From Pseudoxanthomonas sp. GM95 (lineage in GTDB: Bacteria > Pseudomonadota > Gammaproteobacteria > Xanthomonadales > Xanthomonadaceae), in contig NZ_FOAX01000002.1 of the NCBI RefSeq assembly GCF_900109775.1, positions 558,001 through 622,000 of the forward strand: a stretch of DNA of 64,000 nt. Direction: 5' to 3'. The number at the start of each line of letters is the position of its first letter. Within the stretch, counting starts at the first letter, position 1. Shown piece after piece: positions 37,907 to 45,540 of the stretch. The notes beneath the pieces are model-generated. The model ran no database searches, was not told the origin of the DNA, and saw nothing but the letters and a program-made list of their open reading frames with translations. A program made the position numbers and the translations under genes.

Positions 37907-38008
37907 CCATCGAGACCGGCAGAGGGACAGGCCCTTTGAAGCCGGGGCAGCCAGCGACGCAATCCAGCGTGTCGTGTAGGTGCCAAATCCTGCGGCGACG
38001 CCTGACGC
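37907..38008 (+). promoter_or_regulatory. SAM-I riboswitch (S-box) upstream of metX-metB-hom
   Basis: The spacer before metX contains the S-box core: ACCGGCAGAGGGACAGGCCC (37915-37934), then TTTGAAGCCGGGGCAGCC. A P3 stem follows (CGACGC...GCGTGTCG, about 37955-37974), then GGTGCCAAATCCTGC (37980-37993). These fit the SAM-I consensus (GAGGGA, UGAAGCC, GGUGCCAAUUCC). SAM binding would lower expression of methionine biosynthesis. A clear antiterminator is not seen. A CGAGCTT/AAGCTCG hairpin at 38077-38097, close to the start codon, could instead act at translation. Confidence 0.85.
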
Positions 38009-38076
38009 GTTTAGACCGAAAGATGGTTCGTACGTTGCAACGGCAGTGTTGTTTTCTGTCCTTGGCACGACGAACG

Positions 38077-38097
38077 CGAGCTTCCCGCGAAAGCTCG
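38077..38097 (+). promoter_or_regulatory. Hairpin between the riboswitch and metX, possible expression platform
   Basis: CGAGCTT and AAGCTCG (7 bp) enclose the loop CCCGCGA, ending 24 bases before the metX ATG. There is no T-run after it, so it is unlikely to be a plain terminator; it may occlude or release the ribosome binding region. Confidence 0.4.
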
Positions 38098-38121
38098 ATG
38101 GCCGTTCCTCCCGGATCCGCC

Positions 38122-39159
38122 ATGAGCCTCGTGAATACAGTCACCGCCCACATCCCCGAATACGTCGAAGCCGATGCGTGCTGTACGCCCGCCGCCGCTG
38201 CGCCCGCGATCCGCGGTGAGCTGCCGGTGGCCCTGGCGTTGCGTCATGCCGGCGCGCGCACGCTGACGCTGCGCTATGAACTGCAGGGCCCGGCCGACGC
38301 GCCGGTGGTGTTCGTGGCCGGCGGCATTTCCGCGCATCGCCACGTGGCGGCCAGCGCGCAGTTCCCCGAGAGCGGCTGGGCCAACGACCTGGTCCGCGCG
38401 GGCCGCACGCTGGACCCGGCGCGCGTGCGCATCCTCTCCTTCGATTTCATCGGCGCCGATGGCCTTCTGGACGCGCCGATTGATCCGGCCGACCAGGCCG
38501 ATGCCATCGTCGCGTTGCTCGACGCGCTGGAGATTGCCGCGCTGCGCGCCTTCGTTGGCTATTCCTACGGCGCGCTGGTTGGCCAGCACCTGGCCGCGCG
38601 CCATCCGCAGCGCATCGAGCGCCTGATCGCAGTCAGCGGCGCGCATCGCCCGCATCCCTTCGCCTCGGCCTGGCGCGCGCTGCAGCGCCACGCGGTCGCG
38701 CTGGGCCAGATGCAGTGTGCCGACCAGCAGGGCCTGTCGCTGGCACGGCAGTTCGCGATGCTCAGCTACCGCACGCCGGAGGAATTCGGCGAGCGCTTCG
38801 ACACCGCGCCGGAGCTGGTCAACGGCCGCGTGCGTGTGGCCGCCGAGGATTACCTTGACGCCGCCGGCGCGCAGTACGTGGCGCGTACGCCGGTCAACGC
38901 CTTCCTGCGCCTGTCCGAGTCCATCGACCTGCATCGCATCGACCCGGCCACGATCGCCGTACCCACCACCGTGGTCGCCGTCGAAGGCGACCGCCTGGTG
39001 CCGCTGGCCGACCTGGTCACGCTGGTCGAAGGGCTCGGTCCCAACGGCCACCTTCGCGTGCTGCGCTCGCCTTATGGCCACGACGCCTTCCTGAAAGAAA
39101 CCGATCGCATCGACGCGATCCTCGCCACCGCCCTTCGCCCCACCGGAGACACCCCATGA
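38122..39159 (+). CDS. metX: Homoserine O-acyltransferase (MetX-type alpha/beta hydrolase)
   Basis: A 345-residue alpha/beta-hydrolase fold enzyme expected to acylate L-homoserine as the first dedicated step of methionine synthesis. The nucleophile is the Ser of VGYSYGALVG near residue 150, with Asp in VEGDRLVPL and His in YGHDAFLKE completing the triad. Acetyl versus succinyl donor cannot be fixed. It differs from the serine O-succinyltransferases of Xanthomonadaceae by context: it lies in an operon with metB and hom under a SAM riboswitch. Start at 38122; longer frames would include riboswitch sequence. Confidence 0.85.
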   Translation: MSLVNTVTAHIPEYVEADACCTPAAAAPAIRGELPVALALRHAGARTLTLRYELQGPADAPVVFVAGGISAHRHVAASAQFPESGWANDLVRAGRTLDPARVRILSFDFIGADGLLDAPIDPADQADAIVALLDALEIAALRAFVGYSYGALVGQHLAARHPQRIERLIAVSGAHRPHPFASAWRALQRHAVALGQMQCADQQGLSLARQFAMLSYRTPEEFGERFDTAPELVNGRVRVAAEDYLDAAGAQYVARTPVNAFLRLSESIDLHRIDPATIAVPTTVVAVEGDRLVPLADLVTLVEGLGPNGHLRVLRSPYGHDAFLKETDRIDAILATALRPTGDTP

Positions 39160-40373
39160 GCCATTCCGCCAACGAGAACATCCCCTGCAGCGCCGCCACC
39201 GCCGCCGTGCGCGCGGGCATCGATCGCGACACCGCCTATGGCGCGGTCACGCCGCCGATCGTGCTGTCGTCCAATTTCTCCTTCGACGGCTTCAACAACA
39301 AGCGCCAGTACGACTACACCCGTAGCGGCAACCCTACGCGCGACCTGCTGGGCGAAGCGCTGGCCGAACTGGAAGGCGGCGCCGGCGGCGTGATCACCGC
39401 CACCGGCATGGGCGCGATCAACCTGGTGCTCAACGCGCTGCTGCAGCCGGGCGAGAAGCTGGTGGTGCCGCACGATGCGTACGGCGGCAGCTGGCGCCTG
39501 TTCAACGCGCTGGCCAACAAGGGCCACTTCGAGCTGATCACCGCGGACCTGACCGACCCGCGCTCGCTGGCCGATGCGCTGGCGCAGTCGCCCAAGCTGG
39601 TGCTGATCGAAACCCCGTCCAACCCGCTGCTGCGCATCACTGATCTGCGCTTCGTCATCGACGCGGCGCACAAGGCCGGCGCGCTAGTGGTGGTGGACAA
39701 CACCTTCCTGTCGCCGGCGCTGCAGCGTCCGATCGAATTCGGTGCCGACCTAGTCCTGCACTCGACCACCAAGTACGTCAACGGCCACAGCGACGTGGTC
39801 GGTGGCGCGGTGATCGCGCGCGATGCCGAGCTGCACCAGCAGTTGACCTGGTGGGCCAACGCGCTGGGCCTGACCGGCTCGCCGTTCGATGCATTCCTCA
39901 CCCTGCGCGGCCTGCGCACGCTGGATGCGCGCCTGCGCGTGCACCAGGAAAACGCCACCGCCATCGTCGACCTGCTCGACGCGCACGACGCCGTGGCCCA
40001 GGTCTATTACCCGGGCCTGGCTTCGCATCCGGGCCACGCGATCGCCGCGCGCCAGCAGAAAGGCTTCGGCGCGATGATCTCGTTTGAACTGGACGGCGGC
40101 GAAGCGGCCGTGCGCGCCTTCGTCGATGGCCTGAAGTACTTCACCCTGGCCGAATCGCTGGGCGGCGTGGAAAGCCTGGTCGCGCACCCGGCCACCATGA
40201 CCCACGCAGCGATGACGCCGGAAGCGCGCGCCAAGGCCGGCATTTCCGACGGCCTGCTGCGCCTGTCGGTCGGCATCGAGCTGACCGAGGACCTGGTCGC
40301 CGACCTGCAGGCCGCGCTGGTGCGCGCGCAGGCGGTGGTGGCCCAGGCCAAGCGGAAAACGGTCGACGCATGA
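39156..40373 (+). CDS. metB: Cystathionine gamma-synthase / O-acylhomoserine sulfhydrylase (PLP)
   Basis: A 405-residue Cys/Met-metabolism PLP enzyme. The active-site Lys is in HSTTKYVNGHSDVVGG; YDYTRSGNPTRD and LVLIETPSNPLLRITDL are family motifs. It uses the O-acylhomoserine made by the previous gene with cysteine (MetB) or sulfide. MetB and sulfhydrylase functions are not separable by sequence alone. It overlaps metX by four bases and hom by four. Confidence 0.88.
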   Translation: MSHSANENIPCSAATAAVRAGIDRDTAYGAVTPPIVLSSNFSFDGFNNKRQYDYTRSGNPTRDLLGEALAELEGGAGGVITATGMGAINLVLNALLQPGEKLVVPHDAYGGSWRLFNALANKGHFELITADLTDPRSLADALAQSPKLVLIETPSNPLLRITDLRFVIDAAHKAGALVVVDNTFLSPALQRPIEFGADLVLHSTTKYVNGHSDVVGGAVIARDAELHQQLTWWANALGLTGSPFDAFLTLRGLRTLDARLRVHQENATAIVDLLDAHDAVAQVYYPGLASHPGHAIAARQQKGFGAMISFELDGGEAAVRAFVDGLKYFTLAESLGGVESLVAHPATMTHAAMTPEARAKAGISDGLLRLSVGIELTEDLVADLQAALVRAQAVVAQAKRKTVDA

Positions 40374-41455
40374 GCGCGGTCGTCCGGCTCAACGCGCGCC
40401 GCGCGCCGCGCCTGGCCCTGCTGGGCACCGGCGTGGTCGGCAGCGCGCTGGTGGCGCGTTACCGGCGCCTGCAGGCGCGCGGTATCGCGCTGCCTGCGTT
40501 CGCCTGGATCGCCAATTCGCGTGAAGTGATCGAAGGCAGCGACACGCTGGAAGCCAGCCTGCAGCAGTTGCGCGAGGCGGCGGCCAACACCCGCATCGTG
40601 CCGCCGTGGGCCGAGGCCGACGCGCTGGATGCCGGCGACATCGTCATCGACGCCACCGCCAGCGATGCCATCGCCCTGCGCCATGCCGAATGGCTGGCGC
40701 GCGGCGTGCACGTGGTCACCGCCAACAAGCTGGGCTGTGGCGCGGACCTGGTGCGTGCGCAGGCGATCGAACAGGCCGCGCGCGACGGCGGCGCGATCTA
40801 CGGCGACAGCGCCACGGTCGGCGCCGGCTTGCCGCTGCTGCGCAGCCTGCGGGCGCTGGTGGCCGGCGGCGATCGCATCACCTCGGTGGAAGGCGTGCTG
40901 TCGGGTTCGCTGGCATGGCTGTTCAATCACTTCGATGGGGAGCAGGCGTTTTCCAGCTATGTGCGCCAGGCGCGCGCGGCCGGCTATACCGAGCCGGACC
41001 CGCGCATCGATCTGTCCGGCGAAGACGTGCGCCGCAAGCTGCTGATCATGGCGCGCGCCGCCGGGCTGCCGCTGCAGAGCTATGACGTGCGCGTGGAATC
41101 GCTGGTGCCGCAGGTGCTGGCCAATGCGAGCGATGCACAGATCGACGATCTGCTCAGCGTGCTCGACGCGCCGCTGCAGGAGCAGCTGGAGGCCGCGCGT
41201 CGCGACGGCGCGCAGCTGCGCCTGGTCGGGCGCTTCGACGCCGCTGGCGCGAGCGTGGGCCTGCGCGCGCTGCCGGCCGACCACGCCCTGTGCGGCGGCG
41301 CCGGCACCGACAACCGCGTGGCGATCCACTGCGACCGCTATCCCGACCAGCCGCTGCTGGTCCAGGGCCCGGGCGCAGGTGCGGAAGTCACCGCCGCGGC
41401 GCTGCTGGACGATGTGCTCGCGGTGGCACTGGGCACGGCAGCGCACGCTGCCTAA
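40370..41455 (+). CDS. hom: Homoserine dehydrogenase
   Basis: A 361-residue oxidoreductase reducing aspartate semialdehyde to homoserine. The NAD(P)-binding glycines are LLGTGVVGSALV (residues 17-28). TANKLGCGAD holds the conserved Asn-Lys, and VEGVLSGSLAWLFN then AAGYTEPDPRIDLSGEDVRRKLLI carry the substrate site (the Lys in RRKLL). It is monofunctional, without aspartokinase or ACT domain. Supplying homoserine in the same riboswitch-controlled unit as metX and metB suggests a methionine-dedicated copy. It ends ahead of an 11-bp perfect dyad at 41500-41537. Confidence 0.93.
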   Translation: MSAVVRLNARRAPRLALLGTGVVGSALVARYRRLQARGIALPAFAWIANSREVIEGSDTLEASLQQLREAAANTRIVPPWAEADALDAGDIVIDATASDAIALRHAEWLARGVHVVTANKLGCGADLVRAQAIEQAARDGGAIYGDSATVGAGLPLLRSLRALVAGGDRITSVEGVLSGSLAWLFNHFDGEQAFSSYVRQARAAGYTEPDPRIDLSGEDVRRKLLIMARAAGLPLQSYDVRVESLVPQVLANASDAQIDDLLSVLDAPLQEQLEAARRDGAQLRLVGRFDAAGASVGLRALPADHALCGGAGTDNRVAIHCDRYPDQPLLVQGPGAGAEVTAAALLDDVLAVALGTAAHAA

Positions 41456-41499
41456 GCCGGGGCGCAAACGTCGGATGTCGTGCGCGCGGCCTCAAGGCA

Positions 41500-41537
41500 G
41501 CGTGGCCTTCGATGCGATCCAGCGTTGAAGGCCACGC
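41500..41537 (+). terminator. Stem-loop after hom
   Basis: GCGTGGCCTTC and GAAGGCCACGC form an 11-bp perfect stem around a 16-base loop, 45 bases after the hom stop. No T-run follows, so it is a possible factor-dependent terminator or transcript-end structure between convergent genes. Confidence 0.45.
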
Positions 41538-41587
41538 GCCTCTCAGCGAGCGGCTGCCCGCTTGACGCATGAAGTGACGCGCTGGGC

Positions 41588-42001
41588 TTATTCCGGCCGC
41601 TGGCCGTCCAGCATCTGGTGGGCTTGCTGGGTCAGCTCCAGCGACAGCGAGACGCGGGTCTGCAGCAGTTCACGGGCCAGGGCACCGACGGGCTCAAGGT
41701 CGCCATTGAGCGAGGAAAACGCGTGCAGCGTCACGTCAGCCTGGCGCTTGAGGATGGACATCAGCATGTCCACGCCCAACGCATCGACGATGTCCTCGCG
41801 GTGCACCAGCTGCGCGGCCTGCGGCAGGTTGCTCATGCGGAAGGCCAGGATGATGTCGGCCGCTTCCACCGCCGCTTCGGGCGCGTGGGTGGCGTACACC
41901 AGGGTCTGCAGGTCCTGGCAGGAATATTCGGCCAGGGCGGCATGCAGGATCTCGATCGGCAGCCCTGCAAGCTGGCCATATAGGCGGGCGAGGGGAAGCA
42001 T
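41588..42001 (-). CDS. Uncharacterised 137-residue protein
   Basis: No family is recognised. The 137-residue protein is helical by composition, without signal peptide or membrane segment. It has a long helical stretch (LPIEILHAALAEYSCQDLQTL), a charged middle (REDIVDALGVDMLMSILKRQ) and a C-terminal repeat-like run of Leu/Ser residues. Codon use and GC fit the neighbours, so it is probably a real gene. It is convergent with hom and is followed upstream by the small Cys-rich gene at 42097-42336. It may be specific to Xanthomonadaceae. Confidence 0.6.
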   Translation of the reverse strand: MLPLARLYGQLAGLPIEILHAALAEYSCQDLQTLVYATHAPEAAVEAADIILAFRMSNLPQAAQLVHREDIVDALGVDMLMSILKRQADVTLHAFSSLNGDLEPVGALARELLQTRVSLSLELTQQAHQMLDGQRPE

Positions 42002-42096
42002 TCGCGCAGCTCTCCGATGTGATCCAGTGCAGGAAAATAAGGCAGCGACCGTTACGCAATGATTCTGAGGATGTAGGGAATTCGCAAGTTCCCTGT

Positions 42097-42336
42097 TCAG
42101 TCTCGCGGCAACAGCCCCTGCGGGTTACGCACCGGCGGTGCGATGCGGCTCTGCTGCAGCTGCAGCAGCAACTTGGGTTCGTGCTTGGGCTTCCAGCCCG
42201 CGGCGCTGGACTGGAAACAGGGCGTGCACACGACGATGCCATAGCGCTCGATGACCTGACCTTGGTCGGCATCGGGTGCGAAGTGCAGCGTCTGGTCGCA
42301 GCAGAAGCATGCGGCGGTCAGTGAATCCGAATACAT
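42097..42336 (-). CDS. Small Cys-rich protein, possible zinc ribbon
   Basis: A 79-residue protein (start at 42336, with GGGGGAAC ahead of it as ribosome binding site). FCCDQTLHF and VVCTPCF form two Cys pairs about 30 residues apart, which could bind zinc. The C-terminus is rich in Gln, Lys and Pro. Function not recognised. The longer open frame to 42492 has no ribosome binding site and is less likely. It lies between two minus-strand genes, with 95 bases to the 41588 gene. Confidence 0.55.
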   Translation of the reverse strand: MYSDSLTAACFCCDQTLHFAPDADQGQVIERYGIVVCTPCFQSSAAGWKPKHEPKLLLQLQQSRIAPPVRNPQGLLPRD

Positions 42337-42444
42337 GGCTGGTGTTCCCCCTGGCGTCGCGGAAGCCCGCCATACCGTTGCGCAGGGTGCGTGCCAAGAA
42401 CGCAGGGGAAAGTGTGACGTCGCCTGAAAAACGTGATGTTGGGT

Positions 42445-42475
42445 GACATCGGCGCGTGGCAACACGTCCGATGTC
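42445..42475 (-). terminator. Stem-loop downstream of the alpha/beta hydrolase gene
   Basis: GACATCGG...CCGATGTC (8 bp) with an inner CGTG/CACG stem, lying 19 bases after the hydrolase stop on the minus strand; TTTTT follows about 15 bases later. A candidate terminator, less certain than those with an immediate T-run. Confidence 0.45.
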
Positions 42476-42493
42476 CTTGCGCTGCGGGTCAAC

Positions 42494-43492
42494 TCAGGGC
42501 GTGGCCAAGGCCTTGAGCAGCGCGGCGTTGAAGCGCGCCGGGTCCTGCACCTGCGGCGAATGGCCCAGCTCGGCGAATTCCACCAGCGTCGCGTTGGGGA
42601 TGGCCTTGGCGGCCTGCTTGCCCAGCACCGGATAGTTGCCCAGCGTGGCGCGGACCGCCGGCGGCGCCTTGCCCTTGCCGATCGCGGTGCGGTCCTTGAG
42701 GCCGATGAACAGCGTCGTCGGTACGGCCAGCTTGGGCAGTTCGTAGACCACCGGCTGGTTGTAGACCATGTCGTAGGTCAGCGCCTGGTCCCAGGCGTTG
42801 ATGTCCTTGCCGGCGCCGGCATACAGGCCCGCCTGCATACGTGCCCAGCGTTCGAATTCCGGCTTCCAGGTGCCGGCGTAGTACACGTCCATCTGGTACT
42901 GCTTGATGCTGTCGAAGCTGGTTTTCAGCTCGCCCGCATGCCACTGGTCGACGGTCTGGTAGGGCACGCCCACGGCTTTCCAGTCTTCCAGGCCGATCGG
43001 GTCGACCAGCGCCAGGTGTTGCACGTCCTGCGGGAACATCAGCGCGTAGCGGATCGCCAGCATGCCACCCATCGAGTGGCCGACGATCACCGCCTTGTCG
43101 ATGCCCAGGCTTTCCAGCAGCGCATGGGTGTTGTCGGCCAGCCCGGCCAGCGAGAACTGGTAGTGCTGCGGCTTGGACGATTTGCAGAAGCCCACCTGGT
43201 CCGGCGCGATCACGCGATAGCCGGCCTTGGCCAGCGCCACGATGGTGGCTTCCCAGGTGGCGCCGCAGAAGTTCTTGCCGTGCAGTAGCACCGCGGTCTG
43301 GCCATTGGCCTTGCCGGTCGGCGCGATATCCATGTAGGCCATCTCCAGCGCCTGCTGCTGCGACTGGAAGGCGTAGGTCTTCACCGGATGCGGATAGTCG
43401 AAGCCTTCCAGGCGCGGGCCGTAGGCCGGTTGTTCGGCAGCGGCGACGGGCAGGCTCAGGGCCAACAGGAGGGCGGTGAAGAGGGGGCGCAC
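42494..43492 (-). CDS. Secreted alpha/beta hydrolase
   Basis: A 332-residue exported alpha/beta-hydrolase. The signal peptide is residues 1-19 (ending PVAAAEQ). LLHGKNFCGATWEATI is the oxyanion region, VGHSMGGMLAIRYA the nucleophile elbow with the catalytic Ser, and GHSPQVQDP near the end supplies the His. Family members include esterases, haloalkane dehalogenases and epoxide hydrolases, and the substrate is not known. It is divergent from the EAL-CBS-GGDEF gene. Confidence 0.85.
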   Translation of the reverse strand: MRPLFTALLLALSLPVAAAEQPAYGPRLEGFDYPHPVKTYAFQSQQQALEMAYMDIAPTGKANGQTAVLLHGKNFCGATWEATIVALAKAGYRVIAPDQVGFCKSSKPQHYQFSLAGLADNTHALLESLGIDKAVIVGHSMGGMLAIRYALMFPQDVQHLALVDPIGLEDWKAVGVPYQTVDQWHAGELKTSFDSIKQYQMDVYYAGTWKPEFERWARMQAGLYAGAGKDINAWDQALTYDMVYNQPVVYELPKLAVPTTLFIGLKDRTAIGKGKAPPAVRATLGNYPVLGKQAAKAIPNATLVEFAELGHSPQVQDPARFNAALLKALATP

Positions 43493-43785
43493 GGGCGGTT
43501 CCTGTGGGGCAAGGCCGCCAGCCTATCGACCACGCCGGCAAGGCGGGGTGACGCGTCGGTCAGGCTGTCTTGGTGGCGTCATGTTCGTCACGTCCAATGG
43601 CGCCATCGCAAAGGATTGCATTGCGGGGGGCGGGATGCCCCCAGGCCTGAAACATCCCCCGGCCAGGTCGGCGCGTGACTCCACCTGACGGGATCCTTGA
43701 TGTACGTGCCTACGCTGTCGCCGCGCCTGCCTGCGCGCGGCTTTGCTCGATTTTCCTGCCGCGCTGTCCAGCTGCCGGTGTCGCC

Positions 43786-45537
43786 ATGAGGGACACGTCG
43801 ATGGCCATGGGCGCCGGTCCATACGAACTGGCCGGTACCGACTTCGGCATGGTGTTCCAGCCGATCGTGCGCCTGGATACCCAGCGCGTGGTCGCGCACG
43901 AAGCCTTGATGCGCCCGCACGATGGCCAGTCGCCGCTGGCGCTGCTGGACGCGGCACGCGACCTGGGCCGCCTGGGCGAACTGGAAACGCTGGCGGTGCG
44001 CAGCGCGACCTCGAGCTTCGACTTCGCCAGCGGCGGGCTGCTGTTCGTCAACCTGAGCGTGCACGCGGTGCTGCAGAACCCGCGCCGGCCGCAGCAGGTG
44101 CTGGAAAGCCTGCAGTCCTCCGGCCACGACCTGCGCCGCTTCGTCATCGAGATCACCGAGCGCGACATCGTCGAGGACTCGGGCCGGCTGGCGCATGCGC
44201 TGGGCTTCCTGCGTGCGGCGGGCGTGCGCATCGCGTTGGATGATTTCGGCAACGGGCATTCCAACTTCGAGCTGTGGCACGAGCTGGCGCCGGAGTTCGT
44301 CAAGCTCGATCGCTACCTGGTCCATCGCATCGCCGAAAGCGGCGGGCGCCTGAGCATCGTCAAGGCGCTGGTGCAGGTGGCCGAGAGCCTGGGCACCGAG
44401 CTGGTGGCCGAAGGCGTGGAGGACGGCCAGGACCTGCGCATCGTGCAGGACCTCGGCATTCCTTATGCGCAGGGTTATCTGCTGGGCCGCCCGAACGCGC
44501 AGATCGCACTGCAGGCCAGCAGCGAGGCCTTCCGCACCGAAGGCGGCAAGCTGCCGGTGATGCCGCGCAGCGCACGGCCCAACAGCTTCCGCCGGATCAC
44601 TGCCGAGCACCTGATGATCGAGGCGCCGTGCCTGCGCGACGACGCCTCCAACACCGATGCCGAGCAGCTGTTCCGCAACAATCCGCAGCTGCCCGCGCTA
44701 CCGGTGGTCGATGGCCACGGCGTGCCGTTGGGCCTGCTCAACCGGCGCGTGTTCAACGAGCGCATGGCGATGCCGTTCGCCCGTGAGCTGAGCGGGCGCA
44801 AGCCGTGCACGCTGCACATGCATACCGCGCCGGTGGTGTGCGATGTCGGCCAGAGCATCGATGCGATGTCCGAGATCCTGCTGGGCGAAGACCAGCGCTA
44901 TCTGTCCGACGGTTTCATCATCGTCGAGGGCGGTCGCTATCGCGGCGTGGGCGCGTCCGAAGCCCTGGTGCGCCGGGTCACCGAACTGCGCATCGAGGCG
45001 GCGCGCTACGCCAACCCGCTGACGCTGTTGCCGGGCAACATCCCGATTACCGAGCACATCGGCCGGCTGCTGGAAGGCAAGCAGGAATTCGCCGCCGCGT
45101 ACTGCGACCTCAACAGCTTCAAGCCGTTCAACGACCAGTACGGTTACTTCCGCGGCGACCGCATGATCCAGCTGGTGGCCACCACGCTGGCGCGGCATGC
45201 GGACCCGCGTTGGGATTTCGTCGGCCATGTTGGCGGCGATGATTTCGTGGTGCTGCTGCAGAGCGAAGACTGGCAGGCGCGCTGCGAGCGCGTCGTGGCC
45301 GAGTTCAACGCCGCGGCAATGGCCCTGTTCGATCCGGAGGACGTCGCGCGCGGGGTGCTGGAAGGCGAAGACCGCAGCGGCCGCTACGCGACGTTCGCGC
45401 TGACCACGCTGGCCATCGGCGTGGTGCACCCGCTGCCGGGTCAGTTCACCAGCGCCGAGGAAATCGCATCACTGGCGGCCAGCGCCAAGCGCCAGGCCAA
45501 ACGCCAGCAGCGCGGGGTATTCGTGCTGTCGCAGTAA
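43786..45537 (+). CDS. EAL-CBS-GGDEF cyclic di-GMP signalling protein
   Basis: A 583-residue protein with an unusual domain order. An N-terminal EAL domain (residues about 10-245) has HEALMRP, EITERD, DDFGNGHSNF, KLDRYLVH, EGVED. A CBS-domain pair follows (about 265-395), and a C-terminal GGDEF domain (about 415-580) carries GGDDF. Both halves keep key residues, so it could act as phosphodiesterase, cyclase, or GTP/c-di-GMP-sensing switch through the CBS pair. No membrane helix. Start at 43786 (MRDTSMAMG); the open frame extends further upstream without homology. Confidence 0.9.
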   Translation: MRDTSMAMGAGPYELAGTDFGMVFQPIVRLDTQRVVAHEALMRPHDGQSPLALLDAARDLGRLGELETLAVRSATSSFDFASGGLLFVNLSVHAVLQNPRRPQQVLESLQSSGHDLRRFVIEITERDIVEDSGRLAHALGFLRAAGVRIALDDFGNGHSNFELWHELAPEFVKLDRYLVHRIAESGGRLSIVKALVQVAESLGTELVAEGVEDGQDLRIVQDLGIPYAQGYLLGRPNAQIALQASSEAFRTEGGKLPVMPRSARPNSFRRITAEHLMIEAPCLRDDASNTDAEQLFRNNPQLPALPVVDGHGVPLGLLNRRVFNERMAMPFARELSGRKPCTLHMHTAPVVCDVGQSIDAMSEILLGEDQRYLSDGFIIVEGGRYRGVGASEALVRRVTELRIEAARYANPLTLLPGNIPITEHIGRLLEGKQEFAAAYCDLNSFKPFNDQYGYFRGDRMIQLVATTLARHADPRWDFVGHVGGDDFVVLLQSEDWQARCERVVAEFNAAAMALFDPEDVARGVLEGEDRSGRYATFALTTLAIGVVHPLPGQFTSAEEIASLAASAKRQAKRQQRGVFVLSQ

Positions 45538-45540
45538 GCG

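Noticed and set aside
43611-43645. Promoter-like copy of the rpoZ upstream motif
   Set aside because: The shared bases AAGGATTGCATTGC are real, but no -10 hexamer is found at the proper distance, so no promoter was called.
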